Shown here: one piece after another, positions 19,325 to 28,662 of the stretch
Layout of the letters: each line of letters opens with the position of its first letter
Numbering within the stretch: the stretch's first letter is position 1
From: Aquirufa rosea
Lineage (GTDB): Bacteria; Bacteroidota; Bacteroidia; Cytophagales; Spirosomataceae
Assembly (NCBI RefSeq): GCF_004118285.1
Contig: NZ_SDHY01000003.1
Location: forward strand, 186,001 to 250,000
Length of the DNA stretch: 64,000 nucleotides
Direction of reading: 5' to 3'
Notes under the pieces: model-generated
Database searches by the model: none
What the model was told of the DNA's origin: nothing
What the model saw: the letters and a program-made list of their open reading frames with translations, nothing else
Translations under genes and position numbers: made by a program

Positions 19325-21722
19325 TACGATTATTTTGTTTTTTGTCAGTTTTGGACTTTGGGCTCAATTTACCATCTCAGGAAAAATTTATAGCAAAAAA
19401 TTAAACGCTCCATTGTCTGGCTGTCAGGTGTACCTCAACCAAGGTAATCCTCGAACTTCGACAAATACACCGGGCGAATTTCAATTTAAAAATTTGTCCA
19501 AGGGTAAGTACGTATTACATACTTTCGCTACCAATTATCAATCCTTTCAACAAGAAATTACCATTCAAAATAAGAATGTGTACTTAGAAATATACCTTGA
19601 TTCATTAAATGTGACTTTGAATGAGGTAGTGGTCAGTCAAAAGCAAACAGATTTTGGATTCACCCGAATGCGATCAGTGGAGAGTATGGGGATTTATGAG
19701 GGCAAAAAGACAGAAGTGATTTTACCTGAACAGCTAGTTGCTAATTTAGCAACGAATAATGCCAGACAAGTATTCTCTCGGGTGGCAGGATTAAATATTT
19801 GGGAGAATGATGGAGCAGGATTGCAATTGAGTATTGGAGGACGAGGATTAGATCCAAACAGAACTTCTAATTTCAATGTTCGACAAAACGGATATGATAT
19901 TAGTGCCGATGCCTTGGGATATCCAGAAAGTTATTACACGCCACCTATTGAGGCAGTGGGTAAAATACAAGTAGTTAGAGGAGCAGCTTCCTTGCAATAC
20001 GGAACTCAGTTTGGAGGTTTAATCAATTTTGTCATGAAAAAACCTCTAATGGATAAAAAATTGGAACTGCTTATAAGGCAAAGTGGGGGTTCTTTTGGTT
20101 TTTATAATGCCTTTACCAGCGCTAGTGGAACTAAGAATAAACTTTCCTATTATACATTTTTTCAATACAAGAGAGCTGATGGCTGGAGGGCCAATTCCGA
20201 TTTTGAGAGTTATAATTTTTATGCGGATGTTGATTATCGTTTGTCAGATAAAACCAGCATAGGCATTGATATTACTCATATGGATTATTTAGCTCACCAA
20301 CCTGGAGGATTGACAGACGCCATGTTTGCTCAAAATCCTCGTCAGACAAATCGTGAGCGAAATTGGTTTCAGGTTAACTGGAATTTATGGGCGCTTCATT
20401 TTGATCACAAATTTGATGCACTCAATGAAGTCAATTTGCGCGTATTTGGACTTTCTGCTTATAGAAATTCTGTGGGATTTAGACCTAACCGAGTGGCAAG
20501 CGTGGATGATAATTCAGAAAGAGATTTGATTACTGGTGATTTCTCTAACTGGGGTGCGGAGGCTCGGTACTTGAAAAGGTTTTTTATGGGGGAAAAATTG
20601 TCTGTTTTCTTAGCGGGAACTCGTTATTACCATGGTTTTAATCATAGTATTCAGGGTTTAGGAAGCAAGGATAAATCGGCCAATTTTGAATTTATCAACA
20701 ATCAGAATGCTATTGCGAATGATTATCGTTTCCCCAATAACAATGCCTCGTTTTTTATTGAGAACATTTTTTACCTGAGTGAAAAATTTTCTGTTACTCC
20801 TGGAATTCGTGCCGAATACATTCACACCAGAGCAGATGGATTTTATGGTAATATACAATTTGATTTAGCGGGGAATATTATTTCTGCCACTAGAACAAAT
20901 GAATCGAGAACCAATGAAAGATCTTTCGTGCTGGGCGGTATTGGTCTAAGTTATAAGCCTAGCACTCATTTGGAATGGTACGGTAATGTATCTCAAAATT
21001 ACCGATCCATAACTTTTAGCGATATGCGGATAGCCAATCCTTCTCAGGTGATTGATCCTGAAATGAAAGATGAAAAGGGCTTCTCAGTAGACATGGGTCT
21101 GAGAACTAATGAAACTAGCTTATACAATTTCGATGTCAGTGCATTTTATTTGAATTATAATAATCGTATTGGTGAGGTTCAGTTTTATGACTCAAATAAT
21201 CGAGTATTAAGAAGAAGGGGGAATATAGGCCAAGCAGTCATTATGGGAATAGAGTCTTATGGTGAGGTGGATCTATGGCGTTCTTTAGCTCCTGATAATG
21301 AGTTTAGCGCTGTGGTATTTGGAAATGTTGCTTGGATTCAATCAGAGTATAAGGCCAGCCAAATCCCAGGAATAGTGGGTAAGCAAGTGGAATTTGTACC
21401 TCAATGGAATACCAAGGCAGGTTTACGGGTAGGAAATAAACATTGGAAAGCATCTTTTCAGTATACTAATTTATCCGATCAGTTTACCGAAGCTACCAAT
21501 GCCCGGGAGGGAGGAGTTTCTGCAGTAGTCGGTTTAATTCCAGCCTATCAAGTGATGGATTTAGGGATTTCCTATCAATTTTCGCGCTATAAAGTAGAAG
21601 CTAATATCAATAACCTGGCAAATAACATGTATTTCACCCGTCGCGCAACTGGTTACCCGGGTCCCGGAATTTTACCATCTGATGGTAGAAGTTTTTACTT
21701 GACTTTGCAGGCAAAATTTTAA
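19302..21722 (+). CDS. TonB-dependent receptor, FecA-like, of the imelysin operon
   Basis: 806 residues. Signal peptide about 1-21 (ending LWAQ), then a carboxypeptidase-regulatory-like domain (FTISGKIYSKKLNAPLSGCQ, about 22-105). The plug region contains RVAGLNIWENDGAGLQLSIG, IQVVRGAASLQYGTQFGGLIN and a TonB-box-like LNEVVVSQKQ. The beta-barrel ends with FYLTLQAKF. The closest general type is iron(III)-dicitrate/siderophore receptors, but the ligand is not determinable. The start overlaps the HTTM gene by 23 bp. The stop codon lies at the first bases of a 33-bp palindromic element, which probably forms a hairpin at the end of this transcript. Confidence 0.95.
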   Translation: MIRSKVFNTIILFFVSFGLWAQFTISGKIYSKKLNAPLSGCQVYLNQGNPRTSTNTPGEFQFKNLSKGKYVLHTFATNYQSFQQEITIQNKNVYLEIYLDSLNVTLNEVVVSQKQTDFGFTRMRSVESMGIYEGKKTEVILPEQLVANLATNNARQVFSRVAGLNIWENDGAGLQLSIGGRGLDPNRTSNFNVRQNGYDISADALGYPESYYTPPIEAVGKIQVVRGAASLQYGTQFGGLINFVMKKPLMDKKLELLIRQSGGSFGFYNAFTSASGTKNKLSYYTFFQYKRADGWRANSDFESYNFYADVDYRLSDKTSIGIDITHMDYLAHQPGGLTDAMFAQNPRQTNRERNWFQVNWNLWALHFDHKFDALNEVNLRVFGLSAYRNSVGFRPNRVASVDDNSERDLITGDFSNWGAEARYLKRFFMGEKLSVFLAGTRYYHGFNHSIQGLGSKDKSANFEFINNQNAIANDYRFPNNNASFFIENIFYLSEKFSVTPGIRAEYIHTRADGFYGNIQFDLAGNIISATRTNESRTNERSFVLGGIGLSYKPSTHLEWYGNVSQNYRSITFSDMRIANPSQVIDPEMKDEKGFSVDMGLRTNETSLYNFDVSAFYLNYNNRIGEVQFYDSNNRVLRRRGNIGQAVIMGIESYGEVDLWRSLAPDNEFSAVVFGNVAWIQSEYKASQIPGIVGKQVEFVPQWNTKAGLRVGNKHWKASFQYTNLSDQFTEATNAREGGVSAVVGLIPAYQVMDLGISYQFSRYKVEANINNLANNMYFTRRATGYPGPGILPSDGRSFYLTLQAKF

Positions 21723-21753
21723 CGCTGTTAAGGTTCCAAACCTTGACAGCGTT
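21721..21753. repeat. 33-bp palindromic intergenic element, copy 2
   Basis: Begins at the second base of the receptor stop codon. The left arm is AACGCTGTTAAGGTTC; the right arm is AAACCTTGACAGCGTT. A T replaces C at arm position 9, which in plus-strand RNA still pairs as a U-G wobble, and one mismatch lies next to the centre. Confidence 0.9.
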
Positions 21754-21956
21754 GGGAAAACGTTTTCCCTTTCAAGTTTATTTTACATGTGATTATGTTT
21801 ATCAGTTTTTTGATATATGTCAAAGTAACTGTAAGTATTTATCGTAATAAATTATCAGTATGTTGATAAAATCGACTATTGAACTATTAGGGGAGACAAG
21901 TACTTGGTTTTATTCAAAAACAACTTAATATTTTTACAAAAATAAACTTGCTACCT

Positions 21957-22703
21957 ATGAGATTTTACTTCATCTTCCCACTTGCTGCATGTTTGGGTAT
22001 TTCCTGTAAAAATTCATCTGAGACTATAAGTCCTGCTGCATCTGTAGCCGTTCCTGCCGTATATTCTAAGATTTATGGAGCTACCTCGATCACCAATGAT
22101 GGCACTTATATTACTATTAAAACTACAGGAGTGCCAGATCATAAAAGTGCTTATTTTTCTGGCACCAATGCACTTTATGAGGCATTTACAGGGAAGACTT
22201 TTGGAGGAAATAATTTTGCTAAAAATCCGAATTCCATTTCTACCCAATCATATACATTTAAAATTCCTCTTAATCCACAGATGGACCCGGCACATAAAGC
22301 AACTCCACTAGGGCCTATAGGTGTAGCCTTAAATGGTGTGCCTCTTTTTAATCAGTATGCAGGTCCGAGTCAACCATTAACGAATGAAATCAATAGTTTT
22401 GATCAATATTGGGGGCATCCACAGCAAACAGGTTCCTATCATTATCATGTAGAACCTTTATATCTGACACAAGTAAAAGCTTCCAAATCTGCTCTTTTGG
22501 GTTTTTTATTGGATGGTTTTCCCGTATATGGGCCAGAAGAGAATGGTCAAACGGTACAAAATTCCTCTTTAGACGCCTATCACGGCCATTCACATAGTAC
22601 CACGGAATTCCCCAATGGTATTTATCATTATCACATCACCAGTACGGATCCTTATATCAATGGAAGTGGCTTTTATGGAAGCGCGGGTACTGTTTCTCAA
22701 TAG
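21957..22703 (+). CDS. YHYH-domain lipoprotein
   Basis: 248 residues from ATG 21957 (a TTG three codons upstream is less likely). Lipoprotein signal ending LGISC (Cys17). The family motif YHYH appears twice, at 161-164 (GSYHYHVEPLYL) and 223-226 (GIYHYHITSTDPY), with another His cluster at 209-213 (HGHSH) between them. GFLLDGFPVYGP is also typical. YHYH proteins are of unknown biochemical function. The His-rich pattern suggests metal binding, and the SCO-type copper chaperone two genes downstream makes copper a reasonable guess. The end overlaps the next gene by 29 bp. Confidence 0.88.
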   Translation: MRFYFIFPLAACLGISCKNSSETISPAASVAVPAVYSKIYGATSITNDGTYITIKTTGVPDHKSAYFSGTNALYEAFTGKTFGGNNFAKNPNSISTQSYTFKIPLNPQMDPAHKATPLGPIGVALNGVPLFNQYAGPSQPLTNEINSFDQYWGHPQQTGSYHYHVEPLYLTQVKASKSALLGFLLDGFPVYGPEENGQTVQNSSLDAYHGHSHSTTEFPNGIYHYHITSTDPYINGSGFYGSAGTVSQ

Positions 22704-23241
22704 TTTTTTGGCTTGGGCTTTGCTTAGCTGCCTACAACCCGAGGAAAAAATGCTCTTAAAAGATCCAATGACCATAAGTTGGGAGGCAGATAGATTGAGA
22801 GTAAATCAGAAAATGTATACCGGGGGATTATTTCAACTTTTCCCCAATGGACGTGATACGGCCAGTGTTGAGCATTATGTTCAAGGCTTGGAAGATGGGG
22901 TTTGGAGAAAATATTATCCATCTGGTCGACTGTTTGAAATTAGGACATTTCAGAAAGGTAAAAAGATTGGTACATATGAAGCCTGGTGGGAAAATGGCAA
23001 GAGGATGAGGGTATTTGAATTTGAAAATGACGAATACCAAGGCTTTTGTAGAGAGTGGAACTCAAGCGGTCAGTTAATAAGAGAAATGCATTATGAAAAA
23101 GGACATGAGCAAGGGACTCAAAAAATGTTTTACGATAATGGAAAAATTAAATCAAATTATTGGATGGAGAATGGGAGGCGTTATGGACTTTTGGGGACAA
23201 AGAATTGTAGGAATATTTCAGAGAAAATATTTAAAAATTAG
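22675..23241 (+). CDS. MORN-repeat (YwqK-like) lipoprotein
   Basis: 188 residues from ATG 22675, which gives a signal ending LLSC (Cys19); an earlier start at 22615 would lie inside the YHYH gene without a signal. Five or so MORN-variant repeats follow: GLFQLFPNGRD, GVWRKYYPSGRL, GTYEAWWENGKR, GFCREWNSSGQL and GTQKMFYDNGKI. Such proteins are often annotated as YwqK antitoxin-like, but no toxin partner is seen and a lipid anchor makes that role unlikely. The gene overlaps both neighbours (29 and 59 bp), so it belongs to a YHYH-MORN-SCO set. Its role is unknown. Confidence 0.8.
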   Translation: MEARVLFLNSFLAWALLSCLQPEEKMLLKDPMTISWEADRLRVNQKMYTGGLFQLFPNGRDTASVEHYVQGLEDGVWRKYYPSGRLFEIRTFQKGKKIGTYEAWWENGKRMRVFEFENDEYQGFCREWNSSGQLIREMHYEKGHEQGTQKMFYDNGKIKSNYWMENGRRYGLLGTKNCRNISEKIFKN

Positions 23242-23857
23242 TTTCTTGGCACTCCTGTTTTCTTGTCAAGAAGGTGGACAAGTTTCTTCCATTCCTTATT
23301 ACAATGGTCCTGATTTTAGTCCATATTTTTTAGATAAGCAGGAAGCAAAAGCTCTAATTAATCATCATATTGATCATTTTTATTTAAAGGACCATCATGG
23401 GAATACTTATTCGCATGATCAGCTTAAAGGGAAAATACATGTAGCTCAGTTCATTTTCACCCGCTGTGGGAATATTTGTCCAGAAATGATTTCCCAAATG
23501 AAGACTGTGGCCCACAAGTTTCGGGCTCATCCTCAGGTGGAATTATTGTCCTTTTCAGTTACTCCATGGATTGATGATGTTCCGACCTTAAATAAATTTG
23601 CTCAAGAAAAACGCATAGATGTACCGAATTGGCATTTATTAACAGGTTCAAAGTCAAATATTTATGATTTGGCTCGTAGGTCCTATTTTGCTGAGGAGGA
23701 AATAGGGTTCACCAAAGATAGTACTGAGTTTCTGCATACAGAGCATATGATATTGGTGGATAAAGAAGGAAGAATTCGGGGTATATACAATGGGACACTG
23801 GCTTTGGAAGCAGAGCAATGTGTGAAAGATATGGAGAAGCTTTTGACTGAAAACTAA
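23183..23857 (+). CDS. SCO1/SenC-family copper chaperone, exported lipoprotein
   Basis: 224 residues from ATG 23183. The signal ends LLFSC (Cys28). Thioredoxin fold with the SCO metal site: TRCGNICPEM gives Cys95 and Cys99 (CxxxCP), and LHTEHMILVD gives the partner His near 185. SCO proteins deliver or reduce copper for cytochrome c oxidase CuA, or act as redox proteins. No oxidase gene is present here; the partners are the YHYH and MORN lipoproteins, with a 59-bp overlap into the MORN gene. An earlier start at 23093 is possible but would put 30 residues before the signal. Confidence 0.92.
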   Translation: MDFWGQRIVGIFQRKYLKISFLALLFSCQEGGQVSSIPYYNGPDFSPYFLDKQEAKALINHHIDHFYLKDHHGNTYSHDQLKGKIHVAQFIFTRCGNICPEMISQMKTVAHKFRAHPQVELLSFSVTPWIDDVPTLNKFAQEKRIDVPNWHLLTGSKSNIYDLARRSYFAEEEIGFTKDSTEFLHTEHMILVDKEGRIRGIYNGTLALEAEQCVKDMEKLLTEN

Positions 23858-23937
23858 ATAGGTATTGATTTTATCAAAAATCAGCTCAATAATTAGTTAA
23901 ATTTTCTTTCCTTTGGGCTTTCAAACCTATTTAATAC

Positions 23938-24771
23938 ATGATTGGCCACGACTTTAAAATGGCTTTATACCAAGGAAAGCCGCTTTTTGGAACTCTCATA
24001 ACTTCGACTTCCCCCAAAAGCTTTGATGTAGTTGTAAGCTTGAAATTAGATTTTGTCTTTTTTTGTGCAGAGCATGTCGCCTACAATCCCGAAACCTTAA
24101 GTTGGATGTGTCGAGCATTTAAGGCCGCTGGAATTAACCCCGTAGTTCGTATTTTAGAGCCTAGTCCCTACTTGGCCACTCAAGCTTTGGATGCTGGGGC
24201 AGGTGCGGTGCTTGTGCCTTATGTAGAGGATGTAGAGGAAGTGCTAGCATTGGTAGGTGCTGTAAAATACCGTCCCTTGAAAGGGAAAAAGTTAGATAGA
24301 ATTTTACACGGAGAGGAAAAGCCCGATGCGGAATTTACTAATTACCTTCAAAAACATAACCAGCATCATTCGCTTTTATTAAATATTGAGAGTCAATCTG
24401 CTGTTGAAAATCTGGAAAAATTTGCTAGTATTTCCACGGTGAGTGGTCCAGGGGTAGATGGATTTGTGATAGGGCCTCATGACTTGTCTACCTCGTACGA
24501 GATGCCTGAAAAATATCAATCCACGGAATTCATTGAATTAAGTACATCTGTTATACGAAAGGCTAAATCATTAGGCGTTTCGGTGGGAGGACATACCGGT
24601 TACCGGGGAAGTTTGGCTTTGCAGAAGCAGTGGCTTGAGGCTGGGTCCAATATTTTATTGCATTGCTCTGATATGTTGTTGTTTGCTGATAAGTTGCAAT
24701 CTGATTTTAACGAATTGAAAGCTATTCAAGGTCTTGATCAGCACATAGAAGTGAAGTCTGAAAGTATTTAA
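23938..24771 (+). CDS. HpcH/HpaI aldolase-family protein
   Basis: 277 residues, cytosolic, TIM-barrel class II aldolase of 2-keto-3-deoxy acids. Matching features: AEH with His46 (the catalytic His position of HpaI/RhmA), Arg71 in VVRILEPSPY, ALDAGAGAVLVPYVEDVEE (about 83-101), metal-ligand Glu151 (NIESQSAVEN) and IGPHDLS with Asp182. The family cleaves substrates such as 2-keto-3-deoxy-rhamnonate or related acids to pyruvate plus an aldehyde; which one is unknown. It lies 44 bp before a large secreted hydrolase-like gene on the same strand, consistent with a catabolic pair. Confidence 0.9.
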   Translation: MIGHDFKMALYQGKPLFGTLITSTSPKSFDVVVSLKLDFVFFCAEHVAYNPETLSWMCRAFKAAGINPVVRILEPSPYLATQALDAGAGAVLVPYVEDVEEVLALVGAVKYRPLKGKKLDRILHGEEKPDAEFTNYLQKHNQHHSLLLNIESQSAVENLEKFASISTVSGPGVDGFVIGPHDLSTSYEMPEKYQSTEFIELSTSVIRKAKSLGVSVGGHTGYRGSLALQKQWLEAGSNILLHCSDMLLFADKLQSDFNELKAIQGLDQHIEVKSESI

Positions 24772-24815
24772 TTCCAATTTTACCTAAATATCTAAACCTT
24801 TTACCTTTTAACAAC

Positions 24816-27149
24816 ATGAAAATGAATCATTTTCGTTACCTACTTTTGGCCCTAGTCTTATGCTTTCAATATGGATTACATGGGCAGTTAATTGATTTTT
24901 CCAAGGCAAGTATTTTGGCTTCGTCCGACATAGCCTCTCCATTTAAAGAAAAAATGCTCGCAGTATTGCAAGAGGAAATCACCTTGAAAACGTCCCTTAA
25001 ATTACCCATAAGTACCCCAGGAAAAACATCCTTCATAATATTAGCAAATAAGAGCAGTCGGGAAGTTAATGGTTTTCCTTTACCCACATTAAGCCCATCA
25101 GATCAGACTTCAGTTCAAAAAGAGGGCTTCAGATTGGTGCATCAGCAAGTAGCTGGTAAAGATATTCTTTGGATGATTGGAGCGGATCAAAGAGGGATTT
25201 TGTTTGCCATTGGGGAATTTTTGCGGATAGCTGAGTTGACCAAACAAAAAATTGCCTTTGACAAAAAGTACGAAAAATCAAGCGCTCCGATGTACCCTAT
25301 TCGAGGGCATCAAATCGGTTATAGAAACACGGCCAATTCCTGGGATGCTTGGGACTTTAAACAGTTTGAACGCTATTTCCGTGAGCTAGCTTTTTTTGGA
25401 ACTAATGCCATTGAGAATATTCCTTTTCAAGATGGCGCGGCCAGTCCACACATGAAAATAGATCGTGAACTGATGCATGTAAAAATGAGTCAGATGTGCC
25501 AGGAATATGATTTAGACTATTGGGTGTGGACTCCTGCAGATGTTGATTTAGCAGATCCTAAAAAATTTCAAGAGGAATTGAAAGCCCATGTCGAATTTTA
25601 TAAGGCATGCCCTAGATTAGATGGAGTCTTTTTTCCGGGCGGTGATCCTGGGGAGAATCACCCAAAATACGTATTACCTTTTTTGAAGGCGGTAGCTGCG
25701 GAATTGAAAAAATATCATCCCAAGGCTGGAGTTTGGTTATCCTTGCAAGGCTTTACAGATGAGCAGGTGAACTATTTTTATGAGTATTTGGAACAAAATA
25801 AACCCGATTGGTTTACGGGGTTGGTTACAGGTCCAAGTAGTCCAGATTTAGCCAGCACTCGTTTTAGATTGGATAAGAAATACCAACATCGTCATTACCC
25901 TGATTTAACCCATACGGTTCGCTGCCAATACCCAACGGAGAATTGGGATCAGGCTTTTGCGCTTACTGAAGGCAGAGAAGTGACCAATCCACAACCCTCT
26001 TATTATGCCAAAATTCATAACCGCTTTGCGCCTTTTACGGACGGATTTATTTCTTATTCCGATGGGGTTCATGATGATGTGAACAAGGTAATTTGGAGTC
26101 AAATGGCATGGAATACAGAGAAAGAGGTGCGACAGGTTATGGTGGAATATGCTAGGTACTTTTTTGGAAATGGGGTGGCGGAAGCTGCTGCTGATGGAAT
26201 ATTGGCATTAGAAAGGAACTGGGTAGGACCTGTAGAAGAAAATGGAGGGATTGAAACCACCTTTGTATTTTGGCAAAATCTAGAAAAATCTCATCCAGAA
26301 TTACAAGGAAATTGGCGTTGGCAGCAATTGTTGATGCGTGCCTATTATGATACTTTCATCAAGAGAAGAAAGGCATATGAGCAGGGGCTAGAAAGAGATG
26401 CTAATGCTATTTTGAATCAAGCTAAATCTCTAGGTGCAGACCAGGCAATGTCCTTAGCACTAGATAAAGTCAATCAGGCAGATCGTAAACCTGCTTCACC
26501 GGAATTAAAACAGAAAATCGTTGATTATTGTGAAGCCCTATTTCAATCCATCGGATTACAAACTAGTGTGCCCAAATATAAGGCTAGTGGTTATGAACGT
26601 GGAGCCATCTTGGATTTTATCGATTATCCATTGAACAATCGTTGGTGGTTACAAGATGAATTTGAAAAGGTTAAAAAAATGAAGGATGATGCTGAAAAAC
26701 TAGCGCGTATAGAGGTGATTGCCAAATGGGAAAATCCAGGTGCTGGAAGCTATTATGATAATATTTCCGATCCATTGAAAGGTCCTAGAGTGAAAACTCG
26801 TACAGAAGATGCCACCGATGTAGCTTGGTGGGATAATGGGCTTAGTAGGCGCCGATTGTCTACGCAATTATTCCAAAATTTTCCTCAATTGGAATATACC
26901 GATTTAGACCCTAAAGGATCTTATATGATTCGGATTTCTGGACAAGGAGATGCTTTATTGCGAGTGGATGGAGAGCGTATCAAACCGACCTTATACAATA
27001 AAGGTGTGGAGGAATTCAAAGAATTTCCCCTGAATCCTAAGTTTGTAAGTGATGGAAAAATATCGGTTTCATTTGATGAGCCAGAGGAATCACATTTAAA
27101 CTGGAGGCAACATTCGAAGGTATTTGATATTTGGTTGCTGAAAAAATAA
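24816..27149 (+). CDS. Large secreted glycoside-hydrolase-like protein (GH20b/GH67-type N-terminal domain plus barrel)
   Basis: 777 residues. Signal peptide about 1-24 (ending LHGQ). The N-terminal part resembles the alpha/beta domain preceding the barrel in GH20, GH67 and GH84 enzymes (IGADQRGILFAIGEFLRIAEL, about 110-130). A central barrel-like region begins at YPIRGHQIGYRNTANSWDAW, with LDGVFFPGGDPGENHP (about 268-283) and FISYSDGVHDDVNKV (about 410-424). The C-terminus is a small beta-domain. I do not recognise a named family with certainty, and catalytic residues are not assigned. The upstream aldolase suggests a role in uronic or deoxy-sugar breakdown. A bidirectional terminator lies 32 bp downstream. 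Confidence 0.8.
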   Translation: MKMNHFRYLLLALVLCFQYGLHGQLIDFSKASILASSDIASPFKEKMLAVLQEEITLKTSLKLPISTPGKTSFIILANKSSREVNGFPLPTLSPSDQTSVQKEGFRLVHQQVAGKDILWMIGADQRGILFAIGEFLRIAELTKQKIAFDKKYEKSSAPMYPIRGHQIGYRNTANSWDAWDFKQFERYFRELAFFGTNAIENIPFQDGAASPHMKIDRELMHVKMSQMCQEYDLDYWVWTPADVDLADPKKFQEELKAHVEFYKACPRLDGVFFPGGDPGENHPKYVLPFLKAVAAELKKYHPKAGVWLSLQGFTDEQVNYFYEYLEQNKPDWFTGLVTGPSSPDLASTRFRLDKKYQHRHYPDLTHTVRCQYPTENWDQAFALTEGREVTNPQPSYYAKIHNRFAPFTDGFISYSDGVHDDVNKVIWSQMAWNTEKEVRQVMVEYARYFFGNGVAEAAADGILALERNWVGPVEENGGIETTFVFWQNLEKSHPELQGNWRWQQLLMRAYYDTFIKRRKAYEQGLERDANAILNQAKSLGADQAMSLALDKVNQADRKPASPELKQKIVDYCEALFQSIGLQTSVPKYKASGYERGAILDFIDYPLNNRWWLQDEFEKVKKMKDDAEKLARIEVIAKWENPGAGSYYDNISDPLKGPRVKTRTEDATDVAWWDNGLSRRRLSTQLFQNFPQLEYTDLDPKGSYMIRISGQGDALLRVDGERIKPTLYNKGVEEFKEFPLNPKFVSDGKISVSFDEPEESHLNWRQHSKVFDIWLLKK

Positions 27150-27181
27150 CGGGTAAGGGCTTCCCTTGTTAATATTAAAAT

Positions 27182-27211
27182 AAAAAGACCCTCCATAAGA
27201 GGGTCTTTTTT
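27182..27211. terminator. Bidirectional intrinsic terminator
   Basis: Perfect 12-bp stem AAAAAGACCCTC with its complement and a 5-base loop. A-run and T-run on the two sides make it functional on both strands, between the hydrolase-like gene and the convergent porin gene. Confidence 0.92.
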
Positions 27212-27229
27212 GGTAATAAGGAGTACACT

Positions 27230-28576
27230 TTAAATAAATAATTGAAATTGTAAACTCAAGCTGCTCATTCGATTGCCCGAACCAAGCTCTCCTTGATTGA
27301 TTTGATAAGTCGGTCTATTTTGATAGTCTAAGCTTAGTTTAGATTTATGTCCTTGAATGAAATAGTTGATGCCCACATTAAAAGTATGAGTAGCATGATT
27401 TCCTAATCGGTCATATTGTGCCAAAGTAGCGGCTAAATATGGCATCCAGCGATTAGCTAAATCCGCTCGAATAGACGGTAGCAAATATCCTATTTGAGTA
27501 TAGACCACAGCTCCAGTTCCAAACATGGGAAGGCTATTTCCATATATAGACCCTTGCCCAGAAATGGAATTGGACGCACTTAAATTACTACTTGTGCCTG
27601 GATTCATGATACCATTATAGCGTAAATAATTTGTCCCATAATTCGTATTAAAATAACCTAAATAGGCAGACAGGGCAGCATGCTTGGGTAATGGAATATC
27701 TACAAAACTTTCCACCGCAAGGTGTTTCATGTCTTGATAGAGCGTATCTCCTTGAGCTGATTTTAGCCACATGGCATTAGGCTGAAAGGCCCCACCAATA
27801 CCAATATTGACTATTTTCTTACTTCCCAAATAGGTTCCTGTCATGTAAGGAGTAGTATGATTCTCATGATCAAAAAATTGATAGATCAAATATCCTTGCT
27901 GCTGTAAGGAGTGACCTTTTTGAGAAAAATTGGCAAAGTTGGAACTGATGGCAGGAGCTGTCTGTCCGTTCGAAGTAATTGGGAAAGGGTCACTCAAAAT
28001 AAATCTATAATCCCATTGCCCTACCTGACCACGGGCATAAATACTTAGTTTTCTGGAAAATTGATCAATCTGGTCCACGGTGGTCTGCGCAAATACCGGT
28101 ACATCCATAGTCATGATGGTGCCTATACTGGGCTGTGAAAATCGAGAGATACCGGAAATGATACTTAAACCCCCACCGATTTTCAATTGATTTCCCGAGG
28201 ATAGTCGGTATTCCCCCAAGGCATCGTGAAAGAATGGAGCTATTTTTCGGTTACCATTGGCATTATACTGGGCATTGAAATTATTTTGTCCAAACTGAAA
28301 GTATAAAAATGTACGGTCGGTAATTTGGCCGAATAATTGCATTCTTGTTCTTCTAAGGCCTATATCAAAGGATTGATTTTGAGGACTACCATTGACTAAA
28401 GTTCCTGGATTGTTTTCGTTGAAACGGAACCAAGCTTGGTTTAAAAAAGTAACCTGAAAATATCTGGATCCAGATTCATTGAGCTTTATTTTGAGCGCTT
28501 CAGTATCTGATGTTTTTTGAGCGAATGCGCACAAGGAATGGCATAAGGAAAATAATAAAATGAGTTTTTTTCTCAT
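27230..28576 (-). CDS. Outer membrane porin-like beta-barrel protein
   Basis: 448 residues. Signal peptide about 1-19 (ending CAFAQ). Alternating strands and the FQVTFLNQAWFRFNENNPG opening, RRTRMQLFGQITDRTFLYFQ and a C-terminal SLSLQFQLFI fit a phosphate-selective or general porin-type barrel of Bacteroidota. No plug or TonB-box is present, so transport would be passive. A small hypothetical protein gene lies 86 bp upstream in the same direction. The substrate is unknown. Confidence 0.85.
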   Translation of the reverse strand: MRKKLILLFSLCHSLCAFAQKTSDTEALKIKLNESGSRYFQVTFLNQAWFRFNENNPGTLVNGSPQNQSFDIGLRRTRMQLFGQITDRTFLYFQFGQNNFNAQYNANGNRKIAPFFHDALGEYRLSSGNQLKIGGGLSIISGISRFSQPSIGTIMTMDVPVFAQTTVDQIDQFSRKLSIYARGQVGQWDYRFILSDPFPITSNGQTAPAISSNFANFSQKGHSLQQQGYLIYQFFDHENHTTPYMTGTYLGSKKIVNIGIGGAFQPNAMWLKSAQGDTLYQDMKHLAVESFVDIPLPKHAALSAYLGYFNTNYGTNYLRYNGIMNPGTSSNLSASNSISGQGSIYGNSLPMFGTGAVVYTQIGYLLPSIRADLANRWMPYLAATLAQYDRLGNHATHTFNVGINYFIQGHKSKLSLDYQNRPTYQINQGELGSGNRMSSLSLQFQLFI

Positions 28577-28662
28577 AAAATGAATGAATTAGTAGAGAGC
28601 GATCTCTATCAAAAGTGGAAAGAAAAATAAATGGAATTGTATTATTGGGCGATCAGAACAGT

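Noticed and set aside
22675-23241. Antitoxin of a toxin-antitoxin pair (YwqK annotation)
   Set aside because: The protein has a lipoprotein signal and no toxin gene is adjacent.
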